The notes under the pieces were generated by a model that saw only the letters and a program-made list of their open reading frames with translations, was not told the origin of the DNA and did no database searches. From JACOND01 sp965202795 (GTDB lineage Bacteria > Bdellovibrionota > Bdellovibrionia > Bdellovibrionales > UBA1609): a stretch of 64,000 nucleotides of DNA. The stretch lies in assembly GCA_965202795.1 (NCBI GenBank), contig OZ241848.1:2170001-2234000 (forward strand), given 5' to 3'. Both the position numbers and the translations under genes were made by a program. Below are positions 50,828 to 58,770 of this stretch, one piece after another. Position 1 is the stretch's first letter. Every line of letters begins with the position of its first letter.

Positions 50828-51232
50828 TTATTTTGCGGCGCGTCTTGGCGCCCATTCTGAGTTGGAAGCCAGCTCTTTTGCATGAGTGACCCGCTCTTCT
50901 TTTTCTATGCCTTCAGGCAATATAATGTCAGCATGGAATGGATTGGCTTTTACAGGGCTTGCCTGAACTGTCCTGCCGCTTCTGCAGGCTTCCAGAGCTG
51001 TCAGTTTTGCCCAGCCATAAAACTTTTTTGAGCGCAGCTCCGCATTTTTATCCTGAATGTCAATCAGCTTTTTCTCCAGGCAGCGGCCAAAGCGATCCAC
51101 AGAAAGAGGGCGGTCTTTTTTTTCAAGAAAAATATCATGCGCTATATAGCTGTCGCGCGCGGCCCACTTGGCCCTGCGGCGGGAGAATACAGCCCTGCCC
51201 AGCAAGTCATTGTCTTTAATGTTTTTACGCAT
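50828..51232 (-). CDS. Third gene of an unrecognised three-gene operon
   Basis: 134 residues from ATG 51232, which sits inside the end of the previous gene (TTATGCGTAA). Segments: DSYIAHDIFLEKKDRPLSVD, KKFYGWAKLTALEACRSG, and NPFHADIILPEG. Basic with conserved-looking aromatic residues; no family recognised. The frame is open further upstream but this ATG, coupled by overlap, is the natural start. Confidence 0.7.
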   Translation of the reverse strand: MRKNIKDNDLLGRAVFSRRRAKWAARDSYIAHDIFLEKKDRPLSVDRFGRCLEKKLIDIQDKNAELRSKKFYGWAKLTALEACRSGRTVQASPVKANPFHADIILPEGIEKEERVTHAKELASNSEWAPRRAAK

Positions 51233-51974
51233 AACTGCATGTTTTAAAGTTTCTGGATGCTTCCAAAGCTTCAGAAAAAAAAGAGGATTTTCCGCAAATA
51301 GAATAAAGCGCGGCGGCATTATGTGAATTTTCCCCTGTTTCCGGCCCATTTTCAAATCCGCTTTGAGCGGCGGAAGCCAGCCATTTAAGATCGGGCTTTT
51401 TATCAAACTGCTTAAAAATCTTCCATAAATAATCATAAGGAAAATCAGCAATGCTGTCACAGCGAAATCTGCTGTTCCTGCCATCTAAAGTGGAAAAACA
51501 TGCAGCTCCGCCGCTGGAATCGCAGAGAATCAGCGCGCCCCTTCCTTTTTGGGGATTGCAGTCAAAGGCAATTTCACGGTCTTCTGTGGGATATATATAA
51601 TATTTATTCTCTGGAAATTTTTGATACACAGCATTTAATATGCGCCTGACATTTTCTTTTGCCCGATCGGAAACAGCGCCAAAGCCCTCTTCTTCGCATT
51701 CATAATCCAGATTCTCTATAGCGGCATGTAATTTTTTCAAAGCCCCGCTCCTTGCTGCAGCTTTAATATGCTCTTTAATAATTTTATTTTTTAATGAGGG
51801 CGGTTTTTTTAAAAAATCAAAATCTAGAGCCGGCGCGCCAGACACAGACGGCGGCTCAATCAGCCCATATCCAATATGCTGACATAGCGGAGGCTTTTCA
51901 TCAAAAGAGGCGCTGACAGGCGCGGGGAGGCGGAACCACTGACACAGCTTATTTGACAGGGGGGGCAGAGACAT
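51225..51974 (-). CDS. Second gene of an unrecognised three-gene operon
   Basis: 249 residues. N-terminal part Pro-rich (LPPLSNKLCQWFRLPAP), middle helical (about 85-140), then ENKYYIYPTEDREIAFDCNP, ALILCDSSGGAACFSTLDG and FPYDYLWKIFKQF, which look like a small alpha/beta domain. The last about 45 residues are poorly structured. No family recognised. ATG 51974 overlaps the stop of the first gene (TAATG). Composition is more AT-rich than the flanks. Confidence 0.72.
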   Translation of the reverse strand: MSLPPLSNKLCQWFRLPAPVSASFDEKPPLCQHIGYGLIEPPSVSGAPALDFDFLKKPPSLKNKIIKEHIKAAARSGALKKLHAAIENLDYECEEEGFGAVSDRAKENVRRILNAVYQKFPENKYYIYPTEDREIAFDCNPQKGRGALILCDSSGGAACFSTLDGRNSRFRCDSIADFPYDYLWKIFKQFDKKPDLKWLASAAQSGFENGPETGENSHNAAALYSICGKSSFFSEALEASRNFKTCSYA

Positions 51975-52636
51975 TAAAACCTCCCTATAAATTGTTTTGC
52001 TCTTTCATAATTCTCTTTTAATTCCTCAATAACAGCGGCTTTATTGTCCGTATAATGGTCAGGGTAATGCGCGTTGAATCTAAAAACCGGCGCAAAAGAA
52101 GTGTCAGGCCGGCCGGCATTTTGCTGTTTTTTCTCTGCTTTTATAACCATAACATTAAACTGCATCCCTTTTAAATTATAAGACAAATCAATTCTTTGAA
52201 CATTTCCCGCAGCGTTTTCAAAATTTAAATGAGAGCCGCTTCCATTAACCGTTTTTTCAATAAACGAGCTGTATTTTAAGTCTTCTCTTATAAAATCAAA
52301 GTTGATTCCAACAGCCTGGCATTTTGCGGACTTAAACAGCTCAAAATAATTAGATATGTATTTAGACGCTATGCTTTGCAGGGCGCCCAGATTCTCTAAA
52401 CTCTTTGATTCATCCGCTTCCGGCTTTTGGAATTGAATTACGGTTTTTTGCTGCTCAAATACTATAGAAAACCCATTGTTATAATGTATTTGGCTGGCGG
52501 CCGGCAGAATGAAAGAGCTGTTTGACTTTTGAAAAGATTCAGGAATGATTTTTTGATCCGCCAAAAAATCATGGCTGACAGGCATATAATCCCGTGTCAC
52601 CAGAGCCACTGAGCCGCTGACTAAAATTAACCGCAT
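51974..52636 (-). CDS. First gene of an unrecognised three-gene operon
   Basis: 220 residues, ATG 52636 preceded by AGGAGG seven bases upstream: the strongest ribosome binding site of the three. Alternating beta and alpha segments (FILPAASQIHYNNGFSIVFE, TVIQFQKPEAD, YISNYFELFKSAKCQAVGIN, LSYNLKGMQFNVMVIKAE). It resembles the sporadic single-domain proteins found beside defence genes, but I cannot name a family. No signal peptide or membrane segment. Lies between an ATPase-Toprim pair and rpn genes. Confidence 0.72.
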   Translation of the reverse strand: MRLILVSGSVALVTRDYMPVSHDFLADQKIIPESFQKSNSSFILPAASQIHYNNGFSIVFEQQKTVIQFQKPEADESKSLENLGALQSIASKYISNYFELFKSAKCQAVGINFDFIREDLKYSSFIEKTVNGSGSHLNFENAAGNVQRIDLSYNLKGMQFNVMVIKAEKKQQNAGRPDTSFAPVFRFNAHYPDHYTDNKAAVIEELKENYERAKQFIGRF

Positions 52637-52739
52637 AACATGACCTCCTAAAAACCCCTCAAACAGCGCTCATATAAAAAGCCCCGGCCTGTTTCAAGCT
52701 TTTTTGCGTTTGAAGATGAAAAAGATGCCGCCGAGAGGG

Positions 52740-52907
52740 CTAGATGGGCTGGATGGGCTTGAAAGCCTTCAAAACAGTTTCTGAAGCCCCCTGTATAGCC
52801 AGCCCTCCCGGCATTTCCCCCCGCGCCTGCTGCTCCAAAATCGCCTCCAGCCGCTGGAACAGCCTGTCTCCAAGCCTCCCGCCAGCTCTCTGCTGATATA
52901 ATATCAT
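52740..52907 (-). CDS. Possible small protein ahead of the three-gene operon
   Basis: 55 codons from ATG 52907: MILYQQRAGGRLGDRLFQRL then EAILEQQARGEMPGG. Likely helical. No clear ribosome binding site and GC-rich base use unlike the next genes. Could be a degraded gene end. Low confidence. Confidence 0.25.
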   Translation of the reverse strand: MILYQQRAGGRLGDRLFQRLEAILEQQARGEMPGGLAIQGASETVLKAFKPIQPI

Positions 52908-52944
52908 GTTTTTTTGGTCTGGCAAGCCATATCCTCCCTGCCAA

Positions 52945-53289
52945 GACTCTTAAATTGGGGGATAGCGGCGCGGCGGGGCCGCGGGGAAAACAGCCCGCTC
53001 TTGAATTTTGCGCCGGGCTGGCGCATAATCCGGCATGAGCGCAAAAACAGAGGCTTCGGGCCGGGGGGCCGCCGGGGGAAGCAACGGCTCAGGGCCGGCG
53101 CCAGAGGCAAGCTGCCGCCGCCGCGCGGCTTTTGGATGGCGGCAAAAAAAACAGGCTCAAAACCAAAAAGCGCTGCAAATTCAGATAAGCAGCTCTTTTT
53201 GGCATGCCGTTGCTGTATGGGCGCGCAAAACAGGCCATCTTGGAAAAACGCTGCGGCAGCAGAATATACAAGCCGCCAAAATACGCCAA
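52945..53289. repeat. R2 repeat unit and flanks
   Basis: At 52975-53105 a single R2 unit: GAAAACAGCCCGCTCTTGAA, TTTTGCGCCGGGCTGGCGC, ATAATCCGGCATGAGCGC, then CCGCCGGGGGAAGCAACGG. The remaining part up to 53289 is unassigned; a short piece near 53190-53280 reads like fragments on the reverse strand but without support. Confidence 0.7.
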
Positions 53290-53707
53290 GCCGCGGGGGG
53301 CCAGAAATCGCAGATCCTTCCCGCTCAAATCCCCGCAAAGGCGGAAAAACTGATGAAGCTATTCCGCTTTGCCGTTTTTCAGCTTGAGGATTTTTGCCTT
53401 TGTCTGGCCGGTGACTTCAGAAATCAGGGAAATATCCAAATTTTTCTGGAGCATGCTTAAAATGACCTCACGGTCCCTTGCCTGCCGGCCTTCCTGACGG
53501 CCTTCCTGCCGCTCTTTATACAAAACTTCCTGATAACATGACATTGCCATAACTCTTCCCTCCCTTTTTTTGACGGTTTTTCTTTCAACCTCCATCAAAG
53601 CCTTTTTCGTCCAGCGGGGGTTATGCTGCCTCAAATAGGATAAACCGCGGGGGGCCAGAAATCGCAGATCCTTCCCGCTCAAATCCCCGCAAAGGCGGAA
53701 AAACTGA
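53290..53707 (-). pseudogene. rpn fragments with a 354-bp tandem duplication (copy C)
   Basis: The block from about 53290 to 53643 is repeated from 53644 on with a period of 354 bases (TGATGAAGCTATTCCGC at 53351 and 53705). On the reverse strand it codes FFRLCGDLSGKDLRFLAPRG, the linker and the complete tail. There is no N-terminal nuclease part. The sequence SGKDLRF differs from the RARDRRF of the intact copy, so the copy stems from a further rpn paralogue. Confidence 0.8.
53359..53550 (-). CDS. Free-standing Rpn tail in the duplicated fragment
   Basis: 63 residues from ATG 53550 (MAMSCYQEVLYKERQEGRQ ...), with GGAGG eight bases upstream, as in the other copies. Two EGRQ units. The nuclease part of this copy is missing, so only the tail can be made. 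Interpreted as a possible solo inhibitor of Rpn nucleases. Confidence 0.5.
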   Translation of the reverse strand: MAMSCYQEVLYKERQEGRQEGRQARDREVILSMLQKNLDISLISEVTGQTKAKILKLKNGKAE

Positions 53708-53712
53708 TGAAG

Positions 53713-53916
53713 CTATTCCGCTTTGCCGTTTTTCAGCTTGAGGATTTTTGCCTTTGTCTGGCCGGTGACTTCAGAAATCAGGGAAATATCCAAATTTTTC
53801 TGGAGCATGCTTAAAATGACCTCACGGTCCCTTGCCTGACGGCCTTCCTGACGGCCTTTCTGTATGCCTTTCTGCCGCTCTTTATACAAAACTTCCTGAT
53901 AACATGACATTGCCAT
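53713..53916 (-). CDS. Candidate internal short Rpn product
   Basis: 67 residues in the frame of the full-length Rpn, from ATG 53916 with GGAGG (53925-53929) exactly eight bases upstream: a better site than many gene starts here. It begins MAMSCYQEVLYKERQ and contains the repeat tail and the HTH-like end. The same site is kept at 47767 and 53550 where the nuclease part is gone. Confidence 0.5.
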   Translation of the reverse strand: MAMSCYQEVLYKERQKGIQKGRQEGRQARDREVILSMLQKNLDISLISEVTGQTKAKILKLKNGKAE

Positions 53917-55005
53917 AACTCTTCCCTCCCTTTTTTTGACGGTTTTTCTTTCAACCTCCATCAAAGCCTTTTTCGTCCAGCGGGGGTTATGCTGCTGCAA
54001 ATACGCCAAACCCCGCGGAGCTAAAAACCTGCGGTCCCGCGCGCGGACAGCTTGGCAGAGGCGAAAAAACTCCGCCACATCCCAGACGCCAATATTACGG
54101 ACCTTCTGAAATATAAACCAAATGGGCAAAGCTTTCAAGCCCCTTTGCTTTTTTTTCAGATCAATATCCCGCAAATTCAAGATCACTGGGCGAAAGTTTA
54201 CATCCGCCTCCCCAAACAGCTCCAGCTGTTTGGGAGCAAGCCCCCGCAAGCTCCCCTGAAAATCCAATGGCCCCCTCCAGGCCCGCCCCGTGGATATGAG
54301 AACAGGCAGCATCAGGCCTTTTTCCCTCCATGTCTGGCGGGCGGAAGACAAATAATCCAGAAACTGCAGGAATTGCTCGTCTCGCGGCAGATTCTTATGC
54401 TCAAAAACCAGCAGCATCTCAGCTCTCTTTGCCCGCGCCCCCCGGCGGAGGGCTTTATGGCCGGATGCCCGCCTCAGGCCAGCCCCTGACAGCGACTTTT
54501 CTCCGGCCCGGCCGCCAGCCGGATATCTTTGCAGCCTCAGAGGCGCTTTCCCGGATGATTTCCCGGCAGACTCCTCGGATTGAGGGAAGGGTTTGGTGGA
54601 GATGGAGAATATCAGGTCGGCCCGCCTCTCCCGCCCCTCGCTTGTAAACAAAACAGGGGGCTGGGGCTTGAGGGTTTTTAGGTCCAAAAACTCAAGCCTT
54701 TCCCGGCTGAGGGCCAGAAGCAGCATATCGGGGGCAAACCTTTTTTTTGAGAAAATCTCCCGAAACAGCAGATCGTGGCTGTGAAAGGGGGCTTTGCCCC
54801 TGCGGGGCTTTTTTGCCGCGCGTTTTTTTGGAGCGGGATCGCCTTTTGGGGGGATTTTGCGGGCCGCAAGATAAAATATGTGGTTGGACAGGCTTGCCTC
54901 GTCCGCCGGGATCAGCCGGCCGGGCGCAGAGTCTGCCGCGGGCGGGGCATTTTGCCGGAAAGCTTTAGGCTTAGGCAAATCTGACTGGCGGTTTGTGATA
55001 TCCAT
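53713..55005 (-). CDS. Rpn family nuclease, intact copy (copy A)
   Basis: 430 residues, ATG 55005 with AGGAGG seven bases upstream. Conserved PD-(D/E)XK parts: HDLLFREIFSKKRFAPDML, RRADLIFSIS (Asp) and EMLLVFEHKNLPRDEQFLQF (E-x-K). Between the Asp and the E-x-K strands there is a basic, low-complexity insert of about 60 residues (GKSSGKAPLRLQRYPAGGR and more) that is not usual. After the helical part (RFLAPRGLAYLQQHNPRWTK) comes the KGRQEGRQ repeat tail. About 30% larger than the other Rpn at 2445. An internal start at 53916 yields the tail alone. Confidence 0.85.
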   Translation of the reverse strand: MDITNRQSDLPKPKAFRQNAPPAADSAPGRLIPADEASLSNHIFYLAARKIPPKGDPAPKKRAAKKPRRGKAPFHSHDLLFREIFSKKRFAPDMLLLALSRERLEFLDLKTLKPQPPVLFTSEGRERRADLIFSISTKPFPQSEESAGKSSGKAPLRLQRYPAGGRAGEKSLSGAGLRRASGHKALRRGARAKRAEMLLVFEHKNLPRDEQFLQFLDYLSSARQTWREKGLMLPVLISTGRAWRGPLDFQGSLRGLAPKQLELFGEADVNFRPVILNLRDIDLKKKQRGLKALPIWFIFQKVRNIGVWDVAEFFRLCQAVRARDRRFLAPRGLAYLQQHNPRWTKKALMEVERKTVKKREGRVMAMSCYQEVLYKERQKGIQKGRQEGRQARDREVILSMLQKNLDISLISEVTGQTKAKILKLKNGKAE

Positions 55006-55325
55006 GGATTTTTCCTCCTGTGGTTTTTTTTCAAAATATTTTGAAAATCTCCCTCCCTCGTTTTCTCTATTTTGTTTTCTGTCAATTCAAAGAGGGTTAA
55101 AAAAAACTCATAAGCAAGGCTTTCGGAATGTTTGCGGAATCCTTAATAAAATCAGCAGTGTGCAAAGCCAAATTATGAAAAAACTTGAAATCTCACAAAA
55201 AAAATTACATTTTTTTTGGAAATAAGCTCAATGTTTACGCGCGCTGATGTAAGAAAATTAATATTTTAAGATCAGCGCAGGCTGTTTTGGCCAGCATAAG
55301 CTTTTTTGATAAAAACATCCAAGAA
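55006..55325. other. AT-rich gap upstream of rpn copy A
   Basis: No gene recognised. The region 55015-55260 is markedly AT-rich (runs of A and T) and contains the rpn promoter region; no consensus boxes stand out. Confidence 0.35.
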
Positions 55326-55432
55326 AATATTTCCCCTGGTTTTTCCCCTGGCATTTTCCCCTGGCTAAAGGCGCCGCGCCGCGGCATTTTCCCCCTGTCT
55401 GTGGAAAAGCATTTATGGCGCTGGGGCCGGGG
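55326..55432. repeat. R3 repeat (copy 2)
   Basis: AAATATTTCCCCTGGTTTTT, CCCCTGGCATTTTCCCCTGG, GCGGCATTTTCCCCCTGTCT and GTGGAAAAGCATTTATGGCG match the copy at 48243-48350 apart from a 13-base internal duplication. Confidence 0.8.
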
Positions 55433-55737
55433 AAAAACAGAGAGCTTAGGCGCAAGGACAATGGGGAAAGCTCAAGTTCGGCGCTGGGATCTAAGGGAAA
55501 ACCAGCAGGTTCAGCCGCGGAAGATGCAGGTTCGGCGCTGGGGCCAGGGCAGAGGATGCAGAAAATCGGCAGAGGTTTCTGGAGGGAGCCGGCCGCTCCG
55601 CAGCGCAATGCCTGTTTGTCAGGGAGGGTTTTTAGAGATGATTCGCTTGGGGGGCTGCCTGCTGTCTTGCCTGAAAGCCGGGGCCAAGGCCTGCGGCGCA
55701 GCGCTGGGGCCGGAGGGAAACAAACGGCAATAAAGGG

Positions 55738-55768
55738 AACGGCCGCGAGGCCGGTCCAACAAACTGGC
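55738..55768. repeat. R1 repeat (single unit)
   Basis: GAACGGCCGCGAGGCCGGTC followed by CAACAAACTGG. Single unit, same orientation as 47781-47815, with one extra G. Confidence 0.8.
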
Positions 55769-55789
55769 TTCAGCGCCGGGGCCAGAGGG

Positions 55790-56215
55790 AGGAAACCGCA
55801 GGGGGAGGCAGCCGGCGGTTAAATGTTTTGCCGGGCTGGCGCATAATCCGGCATGAGGGCGAAAGCAGAGGCTCAGCTCCAGGGCTGCCGGGGGAAACAG
55901 CAGCTCAGCGCCGGGGCCAGAGGGAGGAAACCGCAGGGGGAGGCAGCCGGCGGTTAAATGTTTTGCCGGGCTGGCGCATCATCCGGCATGAGGGCGAAAG
56001 CAGAGGCTCAGCTCCAGGGCTGCCGGGGGAAACAGCAGCTCAGCGCCGGGGCCAGAGGGAGGAAACCGCAGGGGGAGGAAACCAGCGTTTAAGTTTTTTG
56101 CCGGGCTGGCGCATAATCCGGCATGAAGGCGAAAACAAAGGCTCAGCTCCAGGGCTGCCGGGGGAAACAGCAGCTCAGCGCCGGGGCCAGAGGGAGCGAG
56201 GCGCGTTAACGCGCC
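55790..56215. repeat. R2 repeat array (3 x about 135 bp)
   Basis: Units start at about 55819, 55954 and 56087 with periods of 135 and 133 bases. Each carries TTTTGCCGGGCTGGCGCAT, AATCCGGCATGAGGGCGAAA (or ATCATCCGGC in one), GCAGAGGCTCAGCTCCAGGG and CTCAGCGCCGGGGCCAGAGG. The plus strand stays open across it as a 45-residue repeat, which I take as an accident of unit length. Confidence 0.9.
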
Positions 56216-56277
56216 GGGGCCAGATGGCCGCAACAGAGGCAAACTATAACAAAAACTAAAAAGATTTCTGAATTGTT

Positions 56278-58062
56278 ATGCTCTATTTAATCGGCGGCAT
56301 CCTTCTTTTCATCCTGGCAAGTTTTGTCCGTTATCTCGCGCTGTATTTTTTTGGAGTCCTGGCAGAGCGGAAAAGACAGAAAGCGGAAGCTTATGATATA
56401 GGAAGTTTCATCGCGCAATACAGAAATAAAAATACTCAATATAAACCGCCAGAAGGAGGCCAGCCTCAAGCACTAAAGATAAAGCCAAAAACCTCTCAGC
56501 AGCGCGAGCTGCCTCTGGCGCCTGTTATAGCTGACAGCGCTTTGGCGGGAGCCAATGTGTTCCATCAGTATATGCTCGTTGACGATTATATGTATGAGGG
56601 GGTTTCCAGAATGTCAGGAGAGCAAATAGATAATTTTTCTGATCTGTCCTCTAAAATAAAAGAGTATGCCCATAATTCTGATGGATTGACAGAGGGTTTT
56701 TTAAATAACCTCAAGGGGCATGTTGCTGAAGGGCATGCCGCCGCTCATTTTGAGGAGGCGGGGGCAGAGGTGTCCTGGCCTGAAGCCTCCAATCAGGAAG
56801 GGTGGGATTTTCTGTTAAACGGCAGCCCTGTTCAGGCAAAACTGGTCAAAGACGCCGGCGCGGCGGCAGCGAAGCATTTTAAGGAGCATCCAGACATCCC
56901 AATTGTCATTCCCTCTGACGCGGAAAACATCCCGGACAAAGCTTTTCGCTTTGACCCTTCTGAGGGAGTGGAAAGCTTAGCGGATTTCTTGAAAAAAACG
57001 CCTGAAAAAGCTGTGATTGCCAGCCAGCAGCTGTCTCATGCGGAATTGACGGAAAACACAGAGCAAGCCGTGGATTTTCTTGAAGGGGACATTGATTTTC
57101 TTAAGTTTCCTGTTTTTACAGCGGCCTTTTCTGGTTTTCGGGAGCTTCGCCTTCTTAGGAAAAATGAAACAGATATTTTATCCGCTCTTAAAAACACAGC
57201 TCTTGACACAGCTGGCGCCGGAATAGGGATGGGAGCGGGAGGCGCTGCCGGAGCGGCCATAGGGACTTTTATTTTTCCCGGAGTCGGAACAGCTATTGGA
57301 GGCGCTGTTGGATCATTGGCGGGCAATTTTTTTGGACGGGCTGTCACAGACGAAATAAAAGCAGAGGCTCTGAAAGAAGCTTTGGAAAAGTGGAAAAAAT
57401 CAGCTGAAAAGCTAAACAGAAAAATCAAACAGTCTGAAAAAAAATATGCAAGCCAGTTTAACCGGGAGAAGGAAAAAGAGCAGGCAAAATTAAACAGCTT
57501 GGCCTTTGAAATAAAAAGCGCAATTGATGAAAAAATAAAAAATCTCCGCAAATGGTCAGCGGAAAAAGAGAAGCCTTCAGAAGCCTTAATATCCGATTTG
57601 CAGAATAATATTCTTGCCGCAGAAGCGTCTGCCGGGGAAAATAAAAATTCATCCTGGATTGAGCAGCTTTGGCCAAAACAACAGACAATAAGGCGGCAAA
57701 TAAAAATGAATGGCATAAAGCGGCTTTTAGCAGAGGAGTTTCAAAAAGGCGGATGCGCGGACAGGGGGCGGCTGTTTCAGGCGCTTGCCGGGCATGGCTT
57801 TTGCCGCGCGCTTGTCCTTTCTGAAATACAAAAAACAGAGGAGGAAAGGCTGAGGCGGGAAAATGATCTGATAAAAAGCATCGCCCGCAGCCAAAAAACA
57901 TTATTGCGGGAGCGGTCCCGCAGCATAAAAAAACTTGCAAATAAAATAAAAGCTTGCGCGCTGAAAATAAGAAAGGAGCTTTCTCCATATATTAAAGAAA
58001 CCCAAAGGCGCCAGAATCTTGCGCAAAAAGAAGCCAAAAAATTAGGCGGGAGCGCCGCTTAG
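56278..58062 (+). CDS. Membrane protein with nuclease-like motif, glycine zipper and coiled coil
   Basis: 594 residues. Residues 1-28: membrane helix (LIGGILLFILASFVRYLALY). Residues about 140-235: a small alpha/beta domain with GHVAEGHAAAHFEEAG (Glu 151), GWDFLLNGSPVQAKLV (Asp 177, Q-x-K at 186-188), in the order of a PD-(D/E)XK active site with Gln for Glu. Residues about 305-360: a Gly/Ala-rich hydrophobic hairpin (AGAGIGMGAGGAAGAAIGTF, GVGTAIGGAVGSLAGNFFG) like pore-forming glycine zippers. Residues 365-594: Lys/Glu-rich coiled coil. No family recognised. AT-rich compared with the flanks. R2 repeats end 60 bases upstream, a small basic gene follows. Confidence 0.7.
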   Translation: MLYLIGGILLFILASFVRYLALYFFGVLAERKRQKAEAYDIGSFIAQYRNKNTQYKPPEGGQPQALKIKPKTSQQRELPLAPVIADSALAGANVFHQYMLVDDYMYEGVSRMSGEQIDNFSDLSSKIKEYAHNSDGLTEGFLNNLKGHVAEGHAAAHFEEAGAEVSWPEASNQEGWDFLLNGSPVQAKLVKDAGAAAAKHFKEHPDIPIVIPSDAENIPDKAFRFDPSEGVESLADFLKKTPEKAVIASQQLSHAELTENTEQAVDFLEGDIDFLKFPVFTAAFSGFRELRLLRKNETDILSALKNTALDTAGAGIGMGAGGAAGAAIGTFIFPGVGTAIGGAVGSLAGNFFGRAVTDEIKAEALKEALEKWKKSAEKLNRKIKQSEKKYASQFNREKEKEQAKLNSLAFEIKSAIDEKIKNLRKWSAEKEKPSEALISDLQNNILAAEASAGENKNSSWIEQLWPKQQTIRRQIKMNGIKRLLAEEFQKGGCADRGRLFQALAGHGFCRALVLSEIQKTEEERLRRENDLIKSIARSQKTLLRERSRSIKKLANKIKACALKIRKELSPYIKETQRRQNLAQKEAKKLGGSAA

Positions 58063-58142
58063 GCCAAAGGGCTTTTGTATAACCTGTATGGGAGCGGCAG
58101 GCCCCGCAAACCAGGCAAAACCACCATAAATAAGGAGATTTG

Positions 58143-58382
58143 ATGTCTTTATTGCGGGAATATTATAAGCGCAAGGGGCGCAAAAAAACAAACTTAACCA
58201 AGGAGTTCAAGATGAAAAAAAAGCAAAAAACGGATCCCAAAATGTTTTTTTCCAAAAAATCCACAAAAAAGACTATGGGGATATGCAATAAAATGATAAA
58301 GAGCGAGCAGGCGAGAAAGCAAACCATTGCTTTTATCAGAGCTGCGGACGGCAAGAGAATCAGAAACAAGTCAGGAGTTTAA
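58143..58382 (+). CDS. Small highly basic protein
   Basis: 79 residues, about one third Lys or Arg (MSLLREYYKRKGRKKTNL, KKKQKTDPKMFFSKKSTKK). ATG 58143 has AAGGAG five bases upstream. No family recognised. It follows the 594-residue membrane/nuclease-like gene by 80 bases on the same strand and shares its AT-rich composition, so it may be its partner. Confidence 0.6.
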   Translation: MSLLREYYKRKGRKKTNLTKEFKMKKKQKTDPKMFFSKKSTKKTMGICNKMIKSEQARKQTIAFIRAADGKRIRNKSGV

Positions 58383-58408
58383 TAACATTAAGAGGCTCTT
58401 GGAGGGGG

Positions 58409-58663
58409 CTAAAAATCACAGGCGGGGGCTGATCTTTTGCTGAAAATTCCAGGCTCAGGGCTGGGGAGGGAAGCTTTAAACAGAACTTTCAGATGCTTTT
58501 TGCAGCATCCCCGCAGGGCCTTATCCAGAGCTTTTTGCCGGGATTTTTCTGTCCCGAGGTTATAGATCGTCTCCCTTAAGCTCTCATAGCAGCAGGACTT
58601 GAGGCCGGGGCCAAAGCTGGCGGTTATGTTTTTATTTATTTCCGCTGCTGTTTCTATGTCCAT
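58409..58663 (-). pseudogene. Small unknown frame, second decayed copy at 50500
   Basis: 84 codons (MDIETAAEINKNITASFGPG, LKSCCYESLRETIYNLGTE, KALDKALRGCCKKHLKVLF). A related stretch without frame is at 50500-50556, so this belongs to a repeated small gene or element. No ribosome binding site is obvious. May be a fragment of a longer gene. Confidence 0.4.
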
Positions 58664-58770
58664 AATGTTTCCCCATTTAAAGACTGTATTCTTAAAAAAT
58701 GCATTCAGCGCTTATCTTGAAATATCTATAAATGCCTTGAGGCTTTTCAGCAGAGATTTGCTGTCTCCAT

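Noticed and set aside
55828..56259. Protein with 45-residue repeats on the plus strand
   Set aside because: The frame is open only because the R2 unit is 135 bp; no ribosome binding site, no folded-looking sequence, and the same repeats elsewhere have other lengths.
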